Shown here in pieces: positions 32,790 to 45,529 of a stretch of DNA of 64,000 nucleotides. The notes under the pieces were generated by a model. The model was not told the origin of the DNA and ran no database searches. It saw nothing but the letters and a program-made list of their open reading frames with translations. The number at the start of each line of letters is the position of its first letter. Positions within the stretch are counted from its first letter, which is position 1. The translations under genes were made by a program, and so were the position numbers. The DNA is from Gnetum montanum (Eukaryota > Streptophyta > Gnetopsida > Gnetales > Gnetaceae): assembly GCA_015680685.1 (NCBI GenBank), contig MNCI01016599.1, positions 517,529 through 581,528 on the forward strand. The letters are read 5' to 3'.

Positions 32790-34326
32790 CAAATATCACT
32801 ATATCTAGATATTATGAAAGATAATTTAATTTTCTATAAAATACGAAAACTACTTGTCTTTAGTTTATGTAAAGAAGATTATGTAGTTCCTGGAAAATCC
32901 AATCATTCAAAAAAACTAGAAATACCCAGGCTACCATAGTTTTGACCTTAGATTCCAAGGGCATCCAAAAATGGGATAAAGATGCCATGGATGATCTTGT
33001 TCATCACCCTAGGACTTATGAAGTGCAAATAGAGATAAAAATAGAAATGAAATTGCAAATTTGAACAAAAAAAAATATCATAAAATTAAACTTTAAGTAA
33101 AATATACACTACAAATGAGCCAAAAATTTATAAAATGAAAGTGAAGAAGTTCATTGAGTATAGATTGGTTCCCAAAGCACAAGAAGTTGGCTCGACTAGA
33201 GCTTGAAGCCTATTAGAGATAGCCATATGTATTTTACATTTGATCTCCACAATCTAGGTATTTCCTAGTTCCAATCTCTTGCAACTCCTTATTGGTATTC
33301 TATTCGAGTTTGCAACCTTGGCTGTGGGTGGTGGTAACAATGGTATAAGCTTTATGCTCTAATGGAAATACATTGAGAGTCTTAGTGCCTAGCGTAGACA
33401 CCAACCAGAGTTTAGGCTTTTAAGGTTGCAAAAGGCTATTGATTGCTTAGTTACAAAAATGTTCAGAACTTGCTGAAAAAATTATTAAAACCAATTACTT
33501 TTGGATTCAAAAGTTCAAAACCATTGAAAAATCCTAGAATCTTAATATGGTGTTCAAGCTTGGATTTTATAAGCTTTGGATTACTGATTTAATGCTACAA
33601 ATTACTACCATGATTGTTGATAGATTGATTGTAGGTATAACAACTGTAATTTCCAACATAGTTAACCATTTCTCATAAGTTTTGGTACATCCAAGACATC
33701 AAATACATCTATTTACCAAAAATAGTAAATGGAATTTTGTGACTATGTTAGCCTTCACCTTGACTATGCTAGCCTTGGAGACTATGCTAGGTGTTGTTGA
33801 AGTTTTAAAACCATGATGAATATGTTGGCCAAGACTGTAGTTGTTGAAGATCTGGTCTAACTACATTGCTCATGATGTCACTATTGAAGAGTTGTCTTGA
33901 CTACACTAGCCATTATTGGAAAAAGTAAAAACCAAAAACACCAACATTGGTCTTATAGCTACACTAGGTTTTGTGGTGACTATGCTAGGTGTTGTTGCTG
34001 GCAAGTGAAAATTCAACACCATCTATGCTAGGGGTAGATGGTCTCAACGTAGTTCAAGCTATACCTCTACAAAAACCCATGAATATGCCAAGTTTGGCAG
34101 TTTCCAAGGAACTTAACCTTTCTAAGCACATATATAGAAATAAAAGCACTTTTTCCACTTAGGAAGGAAGAAAGTATCAGCTTATGAAGCATTTTTGAGC
34201 CTCAACAAGTTAAAGTATGCAAGAGCTTAGCCCATGGACTACTAATATCACATTTACAATGAAATTTTATCTCATGTTGAATGGTGAAGGTTACAATTTG
34301 TAACATGTTATCTGAGTGGTGTTTCA
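32790..34326 (-). repeat. 3' LTR of element D (about 1.5 kb)
   Basis: Minus strand: it starts TGAAACACC at 34326 after a purine run. U3 at 34060-33740 has several GACTATGCTAG copies, the same word as D's internal array. A TATA-like TTATAAAATCC lies at about 33573-33564. U5 (33013 downward; AAGTCCTAGG...CCCATTTTTGGATG) aligns with LTR A. The left end is estimated from that alignment. Confidence 0.6.
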
Positions 34327-34403
34327 TTGGCCCTTGTTTATCGATGTTTGGAGGATTAACCTAAGAGATATCAAAAAAGAACTCAAAACACCACTATAAG
34401 TCC
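34313..34403. promoter_or_regulatory. Polypurine tract inside inverted repeat (LTR D start)
   Basis: On the minus strand AAACAAGGGCCAA precedes TGAAACACCAC, and GTGGTGTTTTG lies about 75 bases upstream as its inverse. The inner arms are weaker than in B. Confidence 0.55.
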
Positions 34404-34559
34404 ATTATCAAAGGTTATAATTGGTTACATCCTAAAAGGGATTTTCATATTGCATTACAAATGTTACAAAGAATTTTAGTTCAAGTTTTATACAAAAAGA
34501 GATAGAGAAAAGAATAATAGCTTGCTTGTTATTGGTCACCGTGGTTGTGGATGTTAATA

Positions 34560-35740
34560 TTGATACCTATTATAAAGATGTGTTAGATGTAATAAGGCTT
34601 TAGATAGGAATGATTGACTATATTGACCAACTCATTCCCATCCATGTCTACTATTTAGAAGGCTCCATTATCATAGGCCTTGGTGATTAAAAAAAGTCCT
34701 TTCTAGTTGGCTAGAATATGTTTGAATGTTCATGGATAGTCTTGAGGACTAGGTCTTCCTTTTGATCTTTTTCTTGTTCAGGTTGTGGTGGTGTTATTTC
34801 TTCTACTTCTCTTGGTATCACTCAATGTAAGCAAGCATTTGTACTTGTTTCTTCTCCAGTAAGTCTAAGTCCATGGTACATAGCTCCTTGTTCTATTCAT
34901 CATTGATGAAGTTAGATAGGACTACCTAGAGATATGGAACTTGCAATTTAAGAGGCAAAATAGCTTTAGGATCATAAAATAGGCTATATAGGATTACACT
35001 AGTTATGGTTCAATGGGTTCTTTAGTAGGTCCAAAGCACATGGATAAGCCACTCATGCCACTTGCATTTGTTGTTGTTCAACATATTTTTAAGCAAGTTC
35101 ATGATAGCTTTGTTGCTAGCTTTAGCTTGTACATTGACTTGTGGGTAGTATAGTGATGAAAAGGAATGCTTAATACATAGGTCATGAAAAAAGGTTTTTA
35201 TTTCTTGGCTACTAGACCATGGTCCATTATTGTTGACTATCGTCATGGGTATGTCAAAATGGGCTACTATGTTATCGAGTATAAAGCTACAGACTTGTTG
35301 AGATGTCATGTTTCTTATAGGAATAGCCTCAAGCCACTTTGTAAACTATTTAGTTGTAGTGCTGATAAAACTATGTTCTCTAGAGGACTTAGGCATTATA
35401 GGTCTAATGATATCCAAACTCGACCTTTGAAATGGCCAAGTGATCTAAGTAGTATGTAGCTTAGTTGATGGCACATATATTAGGTTGCTATGCCATTGAA
35501 AAGTGTCACAAGCTTTAACCTTTTGCAAATAGTCATTTTCTATATAGGACTAGTAACAACTTAGCCATCTAATGTTAGTAGTCATTACTCTAGGTCCTAT
35601 ATGTCCTTCACATATACCCTTATAAACTTGCTTAAGGACTATGCAGGCTTTAGACTTGCCCAAGCACAATAAAAATATACCTTCATAAGACCATTGACAT
35701 AATGTATTATTTCTTACTATGGCATATTGTTTTGATTGTT
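34560..35740 (-). pseudogene. Decayed integrase, element D pol
   Basis: The open core 35309-35022 shows V-C-S-F-I-L-D-N-I-V-A-H-F-D-I-P-M-T-I-V and S-S-L-Y-Y-P-Q. The second catalytic Asp region reads V-N-N-N-G-P and the third reads V-Q-A-K-A-S-N-K-A, so two of three DDE residues are lost. The C-terminal tail reaches about 34570. The zinc-binding region is at 35500-35700. Confidence 0.85.
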
Positions 35741-35749
35741 TATGTATGA

Positions 35750-36395
35750 CATCCTTTTAAGAAGTAGTCAGGACCTGTGGAGATTCACCATGCATAAGGT
35801 AATTCACCATGATTAAGAAATAGTCAGGCCATGTGGAGTACCATTCCCTTGGAGGAGAAGTACTGAAAGAGGCTACAAATATATCCTTAGTACTTTGCGT
35901 GATGCGAACAACACAATCCATGGTTAAGAAAGGTAATTTTCTAAACACATCAAACGTTGACTAAGGTTACTATGGAATCAGTTAGTGTATTCTCAAATTG
36001 GGATACATGTTGGATATCAATGTCTAAGAATTGTTGTATTAGTTTCTTACCTAGGTCACAGTAAGGTTGCAAATGTTGGGCTTTACATGCATAAACTTTG
36101 GTTACTTTGTTGAACCCAAGTTTTGAATCACCTTTGATTATTAAGCATTTTATTCCTAGGGTACAAGCTACCATCATTCCCCTGATGAAACCTTCATACT
36201 TTGCTACATTTTTGGCACATGGAAATTCAAAATGATAAGTGAATGATTGGATTTCATCATATGGAAATGTTATGATGGTAGTAGCACTAGCCCCATGGGT
36301 TTTTGAAGCTTTGTTAAAGTAAATGACTACCTTGTAGCCCTTGGGTACATTGCTAATAATGTTAATGTGTTCATCAAGAAATTTAGGATCTATGG
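35750..36395 (-). pseudogene. Second RNase H, element D pol
   Basis: The open stretch 36177-35950 shows M-V-A-C-T-L-G-I-K-C-L-I-I-K-G-D-S-K-L-G-F-N-K-V-T. Upstream, broken frames show A-S-A-T-T-I-I-T-F-P and F-P-C-A-K-N-V-A-K-Y-E-G-F-I. The Q of G-D-S-Q is changed to K. Confidence 0.8.
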
Positions 36396-36800
36396 TTGCA
36401 TGGTTTTCTATTGGTGAAGTAGTAAGTTGTATGGCTATATCTTAGCCTTTCATTGAGGCTTGATAGATGCAATGAAGGTTGAACTCTACTATTATGGCTT
36501 TCCAATAAGCTATATGACTACTCTTATAAATATTGGCTATGATGGCTCTAAGCATGTTGTCCTTGTAAATGATGTTGACTAGGATTTTAAAGAGGTAATG
36601 TTTCCACTTATTTAGTGAGAAGACTAGGGCTAGAAAATACTTCTCCACTTTGATGTATTGGCTCTTATGGGAAACTAATGCGTGGCTTGAGTATTATATG
36701 GGAAACTCTATTCCATCATCTCATTTTTGATAGAGTAGAGAGACAATAAACATGTCAGAGATAGTATGGTAGATATAAAAGGCTTATCCTATTACAGAGG
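36396..36800 (-). pseudogene. Decayed RNase H, element D pol
   Basis: The open stretch 36648-36442 shows E-K-Y-F-L-A-L-V-F-S-L-N-K-W-K-H-Y and V-E-F-N-L-H-C-I-Y-Q-A-S-M-K-G, in the expected place after RT. Confidence 0.82.
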
Positions 36801-38150
36801 ATAAACTTTTTGTAGTTTTTCCAACTCTTACTTATGTTTTTCAAAGGCTTCTTGACATTGAGCCATCCACTCATAGTAAACTCCTTTCTTAAGCAAGTGT
36901 TTCATAGGCTGTAACTTGTTCGTAAGCCTAGTGATAAATCTATGGATAAATTACAATATATCTTGCAATCCTCAAAGCTCCTTAAGGTTAGTTGGTGCTA
37001 CCAAGTTGGATATGATCTTAACCTTATTAGGATTGACATGTATTCTTACTTTGGATACTACAAAGCCAAGCATCTTGTTTTGGTGCCAGAAACACACTTC
37101 TTAAGGTTAAGGTTAAGCTTGTATTTGAGGAATCGTTTAAGCACAAGGCTAAGGTCCCATGAATGATTGTTGGCCACTTTGGAATTAATGGCTATATCAT
37201 CTACCTAGTTGTTGAGTAATCTTAACATATAGTTGCTAATGATATACATCATAGCCCTTTGGTAGGTTTCTCTTGCATTCTTTAAGCCAAAGGACATCAT
37301 GTTATAGAAAAAGGTATACCAAGAAGTCATGAAGGTCATACTAAGTTAATGTTCTAGGCTAATCCTAATCTGGTTGTATCTTGAGAACCTATTCATATAG
37401 GATAATAAGGCATGCCCAACTATAGTATGGATAAGTTTGTCAATACTAGGTAAATGGAAATCATCCTTGATATGCCTTATTTAGGTCTTGAAAATTTATG
37501 CAAATACATAAGCTCCCATTTTTCTTAGGGACCACCATTATGTTGGATATCCACTTAGAGTAATTAACAACTCTAATGAACCTGGCTTAGTATAGTTTTG
37601 TGATTTCATCACAAACTACCAAGGCTAAATTGGGTCTAATCTTACAAAATTTTTTCTTAACTGGCCCAGTATGATGTTGGAATAAACATGGGTCAAGATT
37701 TCATCCTAAATTTTTTCTTAATAGGATCAAGTATGATGTTATGTTGGAATAAACATGGGTCAAGATTTAACATATTTTTGTATAACTAGGCAAAGGCCTT
37801 AATGTAATCTTGGAGAACCTTGGATGATGTGTTGAGCTTGTTGAGGTTCTAGTGAGAAACTTCATTTTATGATTTTATCCCCACCACTATGTGTTGTGAT
37901 AGGAACCTCAAATAGAGAGTCTTCAATAATGGTACTAGACTTTGGATCAAGGGTTTTGACTAGGTTTAAAGGCCACTCTAGAGATTTCTCTATTGAGGCT
38001 AGATTTCTCTATTGAGGCTATGTGGGTGATGAGACTCTTAGGCTCAAGATTTAGGTAATTAAGGTTAATACATCATTCAACATCACCATGAGATCCACTT
38101 AGGTTAAATGGCAAGTTTATTTTCTTTCAGGTGTCCATACTCCAATCCTA
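36801..38150 (-). pseudogene. Linker and decayed reverse transcriptase, element D pol
   Basis: On the minus strand the RT reads through the D-D-F-H-L-P region (about 37460) and F-G-L-K-N (about 37290). The catalytic tyrosine is a stop (TAG-V-D-D, about 37205). The codon that is TGA in A, B and F reads CAA here (I-N-F-Q-D-L-N), the other outcome of CpG loss from CGA. A 60-bp local duplication is visible at 37680-37770. The pol start is marked by the conserved junction near 38148. Confidence 0.82.
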
Positions 38151-38700
38151 CATATCAACCATAAGCACATTAAGTGGAAACTAGGCAGAAATGAGTAAAT
38201 AATGCCAAAATAATATAAAATACCTTAGTAGCTATGTAAACACATGTTATTTCATGGTCAAACATAGGTCAAGAAAGGTCAAAAAAGTCTATAAGAAATG
38301 GGTAAGATGAAATAGAGGTCACATAAGATCAAATAAAGTACCAAAAATGTCAAAACAAGTTGAAACACAATGAAAGTAGGAAGTAGGCCAAGGTTACATT
38401 GTGTGACATAATGATTAAACTACATCACCTAACACCAATTAAAGGTTAAAAAATGTCAATCGAGACTACAATATAGAGAATAAGGTAAATATGATGAAAA
38501 TGGAGTTATGTAGAGGTTGAATAAGGTCAATTAATGATAACAAAGGTCAAAAATGCATAAAAAGATAAAAATAAGTCAAAACACCATGAAATAAGGTCAG
38601 ATTAGTTAAGGTGGAATACATGTGATAAAAGAACATCAAATTTGGTCAAACAAGGTAATATTTTGCCAATTTTAGGACCTAGTGGACCATAGTATAGGTC
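38151..38700 (-). other. Pre-pol spacer, element D
   Basis: Degenerate repeats of AAGGTCAAA and AGGTCAAATAAGG lie between array and pol, equivalent to 3761-4343 and 17546-18275. No gene is visible. Confidence 0.5.
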
Positions 38701-39662
38701 TGTAGGACTATCAAGTAAGTTTGAGCACATGGTGGGATCATTTTAGAGTTGTTTAGAAGAAAAAATAACATCTTTTGATGTGACTATGCTAGCTCCTATT
38801 GGTGACTACGTTGGCTAACATAGTCACACTAGGCCCTAGTGTAGTTGGCATAAATAGATGATTTCCTAGGTTTATCATGTCTAGTTTTGGATTCCTAATG
38901 ATCTTTATGATCAATGCTGTAGTTTGGGATTGAAGATTGATGCATTTGGACTTCGTTTTCACTCTTAGAAGCTAGAAATAATGTCAACACTTGTGACTAT
39001 GCTGGGACTACACTAGCTAGCATAGTTCATGCCACTCTCAGTGTAGTTGCATGAGAAAAATGGGTTTATGAGGCTTCAAACTTGGTACTAGTAGTTTATC
39101 AGCTTCGTAGGATAGTGTAGGGCTTTAGAAAGTCTAAATGAGCTACTTAGAGATCAAAATAGGATATTGAAGATGTGGTTTTGTATCAACACCTCATGAC
39201 TATGTTTTCCAGAATAGTCAAGGCTTAGCTTAATGTAGGAAGACCAAAATCTAGGTTTTCCATCATTGAAATAAGTCAAATTGCAATTACCAGTAGGGTT
39301 TTAGGGTTCTAGGCTTTTGACATCAAGTCTTTGGCTATTTTGAGTGCTACTACGATGGTTGAAACACCTTGGAACATGGACTACATTGGGAATATGCTAG
39401 CTAGCATAGTCATAGGCCTACCTCAGCATAGTCACATGAAGTTTGGTCTTTTGGTGGGCTTCTATGATCAATTGAGAAAGCTCTTAGATTTCTAAGCTTA
39501 CTAGTGTTGTTGGATAGTGTTCTAACTAAAAATGGTTGATTCTAAAGGTTATTGAGGCTTTGAAATAAGAATTTCCTACTGTGAATATGTTGCCTAGTGT
39601 AGTTGAGCCTAGCCTTAGTGTAGTTAGGATGAATTTGGTATTTTTAGGATCAAAATGAAGTG
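38701..39662 (-). repeat. Internal dyad-repeat array of element D (truncated)
   Basis: Units lie near 38775, 38990, 39195, 39380 and 39576, about 200 bp apart, each with the word GACTATGCTAGC and its inverse. Perfect arms: TGTGACTATG (38779-38788) with CATAGTCACA (38819-38828). The array stops abruptly at about 39662, where element E integrase begins. Confidence 0.7.
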
Positions 39663-41140
39663 TCATTATGTGGTCAAGCACAAATTTGCAAACCTACTGT
39701 GATGTTGTCTTTCTAAGGAGAATGGCCTTAACCCACTTGGTAAAGTACATAGTTGCAATTATAATGAAGTTATGCCATATGGAGGACTTTGGCATTATAG
39801 GTACAATGATGTCCAAACCCCAAATTTGGAATGGCCATGTGATTTACATTGTATGCAGTTCAATTGATGGCACACATATTAAGTTGTCATGCCATTGACA
39901 AATATCACATGTTTTGACTTTGAAGACATAATCATGCTCCATGTAAGGCTAGTAGTAGCCTAAGAATCTAATATTTGTTGCCATTTCCTTGGGTGCTATG
40001 TGGCCTCCACATAGTCTCTCATGGACTTTTTCAATGATTGTCTATGCTTCACTATTGCTCACACAACTTAACAATATGCCATGATAGGATTTGTGACATA
40101 TAATGTTATCTTCATGATAATGTACTATCATGATTGTCTACATACTGCATCCTTTTGGATAGTGGTTAGATGCTATGGAGGTTCATCCCATTGAAGGTAT
40201 GGCTTAATGTTGTCATACCATTTTTCTATGTGGGTCATGCTAACTATGGCTATAAATGCAATATTAATAGGTTGCATGATAGCCATAGTGCAATCTACCA
40301 TTGAGGTGGAAAATGTATGGAACATGTCAGATGTAATGCTTATGGCTAATGTAGCTAAGGTGTCAGCTATTACATTTTTGTTCCTAGGGATATATTGAAC
40401 ATTAATAGTTGCAAACTATTTAAGCAAGTGTTTTTCCAGGTCACAATAAGGTTGTAAATGTTGGGTCTTATAAGCATAAACCTTAGTCAACTAGTTAATC
40501 ACTAACTGTGAGCCACCTTGGATTATTATGCTTTGGATTACTAGATCATGAGATGCTAGATACCTTTGAGGAGACCTTCATACTCCACCACGTTGTTAGT
40601 GTAAAGGAATGAAAAATGATGTGTGAAGGGTTGAATCTTCTTAGAGGGGAATTTGATAATGGTAGCAAAGCTACCCCTCTTGAAATGTTAAAGCACCATT
40701 GAAATGCAAGAGTACCTCAAAGTTTTCAAGCACATGGTTGATGCTATTGACATGCTTATCTAGGAATTCTAGATCTATTGTTGCTTGAACATCAATGGGA
40801 GAAGATGTGAGTTGTATGACAATAGCTTGACCTTTCATTAAGGCTTGGGCTTGTGCAACATAATGTAAGTCAAACTTTTCTATTATTTCTTTCCACCATG
40901 CAATATGAGTGCTCTTGTAAATATTTGCTATAATCACTCAAGAGTATGATACTCTTGCAGATGATGTTGACTTGACTAAGGAAAAGATAGTGCCTTCACT
41001 TCTTGAGTGCAAAGACCAAGGTAAGACAATTCTTTTCACATTGTTATATTTTGCTTCATGGGCAACCAATGCATGGCTTAAGTAGTATACTAGGACCTCT
41101 GTCCCCTCTTTTTATCCTTTTTTCTAGAGGGGTGGAAGTA
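39663..41140 (-). pseudogene. Element E pol remnant: RNase H, second RNase H, partial integrase
   Basis: Minus strand from the right: first RNase H (about 41140-40840; open 40937-40671 begins I-I-A-N-I-Y-K-S-T-H-I), second RNase H (about 40720-40330; F-N-G-A and F-L-Y-T-N-N-V-V-E-Y-E), zinc region (40100-39880), and the start of the integrase core (V-K-A-I-L-L-R-K-T), which ends at about 39662. RT is missing: immediately right of 41140 lies array sequence, so RT, linker and junction are deleted. The rest of integrase and the 3' LTR are missing on the left. Confidence 0.78.
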
Positions 41141-41530
41141 GAGAATGTAGAGCACGTAGGGAATAGTGCACACGGAAAGCATTGGGGTAGTGGCCAACCC
41201 TCAGTTCTCATTGGTGATGGCCATGGCTACACTGTTGTCTTGGAGGCATAGTTTACACCAAGTTTTTGATAAAATAGTGTTTCCCTAGAAATTAGTTTTT
41301 TCTCTTGTGACTATGCTCTGTAGGGAGCGTAGTCAAGGAGTTCGAATTTTTTGCAACTTGGGGACTACGCTCTCTAGTTTTCTAGAACATAGTTAGGGTG
41401 ATATAGAGTTAGAAAAAAATTTTCTATATTTGGACTATGCTCTCTACTAAGGTAGCCTAGAGTTAGAAAAAATTTGCTACTTTCTAGACTATGCTGTCTG
41501 GAGTTAGTAAGAATTTTGCAAAATTTTATG
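41141..41530 (-). repeat. Remnant of element E internal dyad array
   Basis: GACTATGCTC pairs with GAGCGTAGTC at about 41319-41344, and further GGACTATGCTCTCTA copies follow to 41500. The word equals that of LTR E (51180-52060). Only about two units remain. Confidence 0.6.
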
Positions 41531-41950
41531 AATTTTACTCAAAGCTAAACTTGCAAAATGCAATAATGCCAACAATGCTAAAGCTATGGACTACAATGAT
41601 GTTAAATTTCCAAAACATGCAAACTATAATGATGCTAATGATGCTAACCATGTGAATCGTAATGATGCTAAAACTATAAAGACTACAAATTGTTATGATG
41701 AAAAATGTGTGCACAAATGTAAAATGAGATGCTAATCCTATGCAAAACATGTTGTACCCCAATAATTACAAGGACCATCAAATGTATATGTTGACATCCT
41801 ATACCTACAGGGCCCTAAGGGCATTAAAATTTTTTTGCTAATTGTTGCTATGTTATACTAATTTTGCTAAATTTAATTTTTAATATTTTGTCAAAAGTTG
41901 TATCCAATGTGTGTATACTAATGCTTCAATTTTCACTTTTGCAATTGTAG
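41531..41950 (+). other. Spacer upstream of accessory gene E
   Basis: Short AATGATGCTAA-type repeats (41560-41700), then T-rich DNA ending TTTTTGCAATTGTAG at 41950, a good splice acceptor for the FCP1-like exon. A first exon was not found and may be lost. Confidence 0.4.
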
Positions 41951-42403
41951 GATGCTATTGAAGCCCATCTTGGTTATCATGAAGCTTGTGGACATTCTAT
42001 GCTACATGAGAAAGCCTATTTCTAACATGCCTACACTAGATATGCATGTGGTCCATTAGGCAATGTGGTTTCAGCCAAGGGCACATGAGTTCTTGAAATT
42101 CATATTGTAGCACTTTAGTGCAATGATGTGGTCACACTTAGCAGTGGAGGCTAGTAGCACCATCATAGAGACATTGTTGCCTGAGGCTAATCAAGAAATC
42201 TTAAGGTTTATGTCCGATGAGGTCACTACTAGCGATGATGGAGTAGGTGGTTTAGGTAGAGGCCTCAAGCGAACTCATTCCTTATCCAAGATTTGGCAGA
42301 TGATAGGGTTTAGTTGCTAGAACAAGAGCAACACCCTTGTTGTTGCTCTATGCATGCATACTTTGTTTTCGAATCCACCTAGAATGGTCTAGTGTGTAGG
42401 AGG
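41951..42403 (+). pseudogene. Accessory gene E, FCP1-like exon
   Basis: L-L-K-P-I-L-V-I-M-K-L-V-D-I-L-C-Y-M, then M-W-F-Q-P-R-A-H-E-F-L-K-F-I-L, S-A-M-M-W-S-H-L and T-I-I-E-T-L-L-P, ending L-S-K-I-W-Q, N-K-S-N-T-L-V-V and F-S-N-P-P-R-M-V. It aligns throughout with copies B and F. M-W-S-H and S-N-P-P are closest of the three copies to the FCP1-family v-W-T/S-S and N-P-P-H-T landmarks. The first-strand aspartates are K-L-V-D, so also altered. Confidence 0.55.
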
Positions 42404-42847
42404 GTAAGTGCTCTTATAGATTTTGTAGTGTATTTTCATTATTGGCTCATATTAAATTTGCTAACTACTCATGCTTGTTGCTAGATTCAGAGTTGACAAA
42501 AATGGCCTACATGATGAGATGGATACTTTATCACTAACCTGGATTGCCTTAGAGGTATTCTTGTCAAGTGTAAATGTTCAAGAAGTTGTGCTCAAGTAGG
42601 TAGGATTTGATCTAGGGGCCCACCCTACTTGGTACATGAGGATGTACAAGTAGTGCAAGACCCAAGGCTAGCTAGATGAGGAGTGAGCTACTAGTGAGCA
42701 CAACATCGTGGAGATGCTTGCACCACCACCTCCATCCTGCACTCTATTTATACCAAGTATGCAACTACCATTTTACCTCATGTTCTTACTCACATGATTG
42801 TTGATCTGCCTTTGACTAATGTCAATGCTATTTTATCTTGGTTGTAG

Positions 42848-43875
42848 CAATAGTTGCCTTAGGCAAGGTGACAGTTGTCACCATAGGCCATACTAAAGCC
42901 ACCATCATCATGAAATATGATAATGTGGAGGGTGCAAAGTATTGGTTATGTCACCAAGATTTAGAGCCATTGACCACTAGGCTCGTGTGTGTTGGATTGA
43001 TGGACTTATTTCTAGCTCTTATCTTGAGCATTTTGATGGTTGAAATGATTACCATCATTGATTCCTTTTGCAGCAATATCTAATAGTTTATCACTCAAGT
43101 GCAAGGTGTGAGGGTAGTGTTGGACCTCAACAAGGCCTTCTTCATCAACCTCTTTAAACTTCCTGTTGATGGTCCATCAATTTTTAAAAAGGCTAGTAGG
43201 AGGATGGACTATAGAGAGGATATTGAGGGTTGGTTGGGGGCCACTCGATCTCATAAGGGCATACTCATTAAGGATGTGTTGGTGCTTAAGGTCCAAGAGC
43301 TCTACCTTATCTTTCATGCTTGTGACTTTCCAAAGTTTCTCTCCCAAGGAAAAATCCTTGGGATGGAGCAAGTGCAAGTCAATTAGGTTACCTACATCAC
43401 CATAGGCTTGCATGCAAAGATCACTAGGTTGCGGTTCAGCTTCTAGGCAAGGTCTCACATTCACTTCATGTTATTCGTAGGATATTTGTGAAGGTTCATG
43501 AAGCTCTTGGTGGTACATGATGATGGATGATGGGTGATATAGGACTATGAGTAGCTATCAAAGCCATCGATCAAACATATGTTCACAACCACTCTTGCAT
43601 AGGGCCCCCTAGAGGAAATTGATGAGTCATTGTTTGTAACGATCAAAGGTCCTATGGGGTAGTCACACTATTCATGTGATAGCATGGGTGAGGGCCCCCT
43701 AGTTGGCACTGCGGATGTGAACAAGACAAACCACTACATTGTTGAGATGGTGGAACCATTCAAGGCAAAAATTAAGAGGCCATGCCCTATATAGGAGGCT
43801 ACCCCTTAGGTTGGATGGGTAAGTAGTAAGAAGATTTGGCTTAAGCTTCATAGCTTTTGCACGGAGGTTGCAGGT
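42848..43875 (+). pseudogene. Accessory gene E, P-V-D-G domain
   Basis: The open stretch 43099-43386 includes L-N-K-A-F-F-I-N-L-F-K-L-P-V-D-G and I-E-G-W-L-G-A-T, matching copy F (H-R-E-E-V-L-E-L-L-G-A-S). Upstream, open 42838-43083 gives A-K-Y-W-L and M-I-T-I-I-D-S-F, matching E-W-L-K and L-H-V-I-N-S-F in F. The family is not recognised. Confidence 0.55.
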
Positions 43876-45529
43876 TAGTATGTTTAACTTAGATGCATTA
43901 ATTGTACAAATTTTTATGTTTTATGTTTTTTGTGCTAATTATGCTAATGTGCTAATGGATATTAATGTGTGTATAAGTTGTAGAAATAAGAGGGAGGACT
44001 ACTAAAGTAGTGGTAGAAGTGGTAATAGAGGACACATTCCCTCAAGCTAAGGATAGGGAGGCCCATAGAGATGACCTACATGTGGCTATAGACACCCTTT
44101 AGTAGTTGGAGGAGGGCTTGCTCGACCTCGATGGGGGTGATTTTGATTGTCTTTTTGATACCATGTAATAGGGTAACCCACCTACTCTTACACTTGAGGA
44201 TCTACTAGGTGAGTATCTTGGATTTCCATCTCTTATTGCTCTTTTGCCCTAGTAATCTTTGGTTGTTTGGTTGTATGATGATTGCATTATTGTGCTACAG
44301 CCTTAGATGTGCCTGCCAACAGCTCGACATCTACCTACCACATGAAACTATGGTTAGACATGCCTGATAAGTTTGCCTTCATGGAAGGCATTGTGGAGGA
44401 CATAGTTAACCACCCAAAATAGGTAGATCCTGAGCTCAATATGTGCATGATGTTGGTTTGCTTCTGTTGTTTTGTCGATTCAATGCTTAGTCTATGACTA
44501 AGGTTGATTTACTTGTTACATGCCAACAGGATCTAAGCTTCGTTGGGATCTGAGCAGGGTGACTAAGTGGATTCCATCCCTAAGTTTCCTCTTGATGTGG
44601 AGTAGGTGCCTTGTCATACATAGGAGGTAGCCACGAAACATGTGCTTTCCTACATGAAAGAATTATGGGTTTGCAAGTGGTCGAAAAAGCACCCATGAGC
44701 ACGTGCATGAGCTCTAGGAGAGGGTGATGAGCTAGGATACAAAGATTAGGGATCTTCAATCCTGATATGAATTTTTAGCAGCTCGATCATAGGGAGACAA
44801 TACCTAGTAGATCTTAGAGATAGATTATGCTAGGTACTAGTTAGCCATTTAGGGAAAAAATGAGGTTATCTAAGAGATTATCGAGTAGTGGCTACAAATC
44901 TACCCATCCAAAAGAACCAAGACTAGAAAAATTACAACACTAAGGTATATAGGTAGGGGAAGAATTAAAAGAACCATAAGCACTAGTACAAGCATGAGCA
45001 TAGTGTATACCTTCAATGGTACAAAGAGGAGTCTATTGAACACCACTACCTTGAGATGTTTCTTAAGGAAACCAATGGGAGATAGGCCTACAAGTTGTTT
45101 GCTCATCATAGCGTGATGAGTGGTTCTCCTGGGAGGTAGATTGTCAACCCCTTAGGAGAGGTCTCCTCTACTACTTTTTTCATGAAGTTGTCCACATGGA
45201 TCATTGTGAACAAAGGTAAGACCCTTGTGGGGATTGAATTTGGCTAGGAGGACTAGATGCAGCTATCTAAGGTTGAGATCCTTTAACACTTGGAGGATGG
45301 CATTGATAGGTTGCTTTAGGATGTGGTCGATGCAAGATCCTCTTAGGTTAGTTTTTTGTTTATTTTTATGCTTTTTCATGTTAGTTTGTATATTGTATAT
45401 TTCCTTACTGATTATTCATTTTTCCACTTTTTTTGGTAGTAGGCACCAAGCTATGCTGTAGGCTCTAGTGGCATGGTAGAGGAAGAAGCACCTCCACCTT
45501 CACCTAGTGCCATTGGTTGAGCATATTCT

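Larger units (their letters stand above)
41951..45520 (+). pseudogene. Accessory gene of element E (multi-exon, decayed), antisense to the element
   Basis: Exon 41951-42403 is the FCP1-like domain. Intron 42404-42484 has GTAAGT and CTAG. The next exon (from 42485) reads F-R-V-D-K-N-G-L...W-I-A-L-E-V-F. An acceptor TTGGTTGTAG lies at 42847, followed by the P-V-D-G domain (about 42848-43875), a linker rich in K and P, and a coiled-coil (about 44690-44900; E-R-V-M-S, I-R-D-L-Q-S). A last intron (GTTAGT at about 45350 to GGTAG at 45441) precedes a short tail P-P-P-S-P-S-A-I-G and a TGA near 45520. It lies between the protease and RNase H of the minus-strand element. Full of stops. Confidence 0.62.

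Noticed and set aside
36916-37166. Plus-strand frames across element D RT
   Set aside because: Antisense shadow of the RT palm region; matching shadows occur at the same place in B and F.
43177-43464. Minus-strand 95-codon frame opposite the P-V-D-G domain
   Set aside because: The plus-strand frame has homologues in copies B and F in a consistent reading; the minus frame does not.
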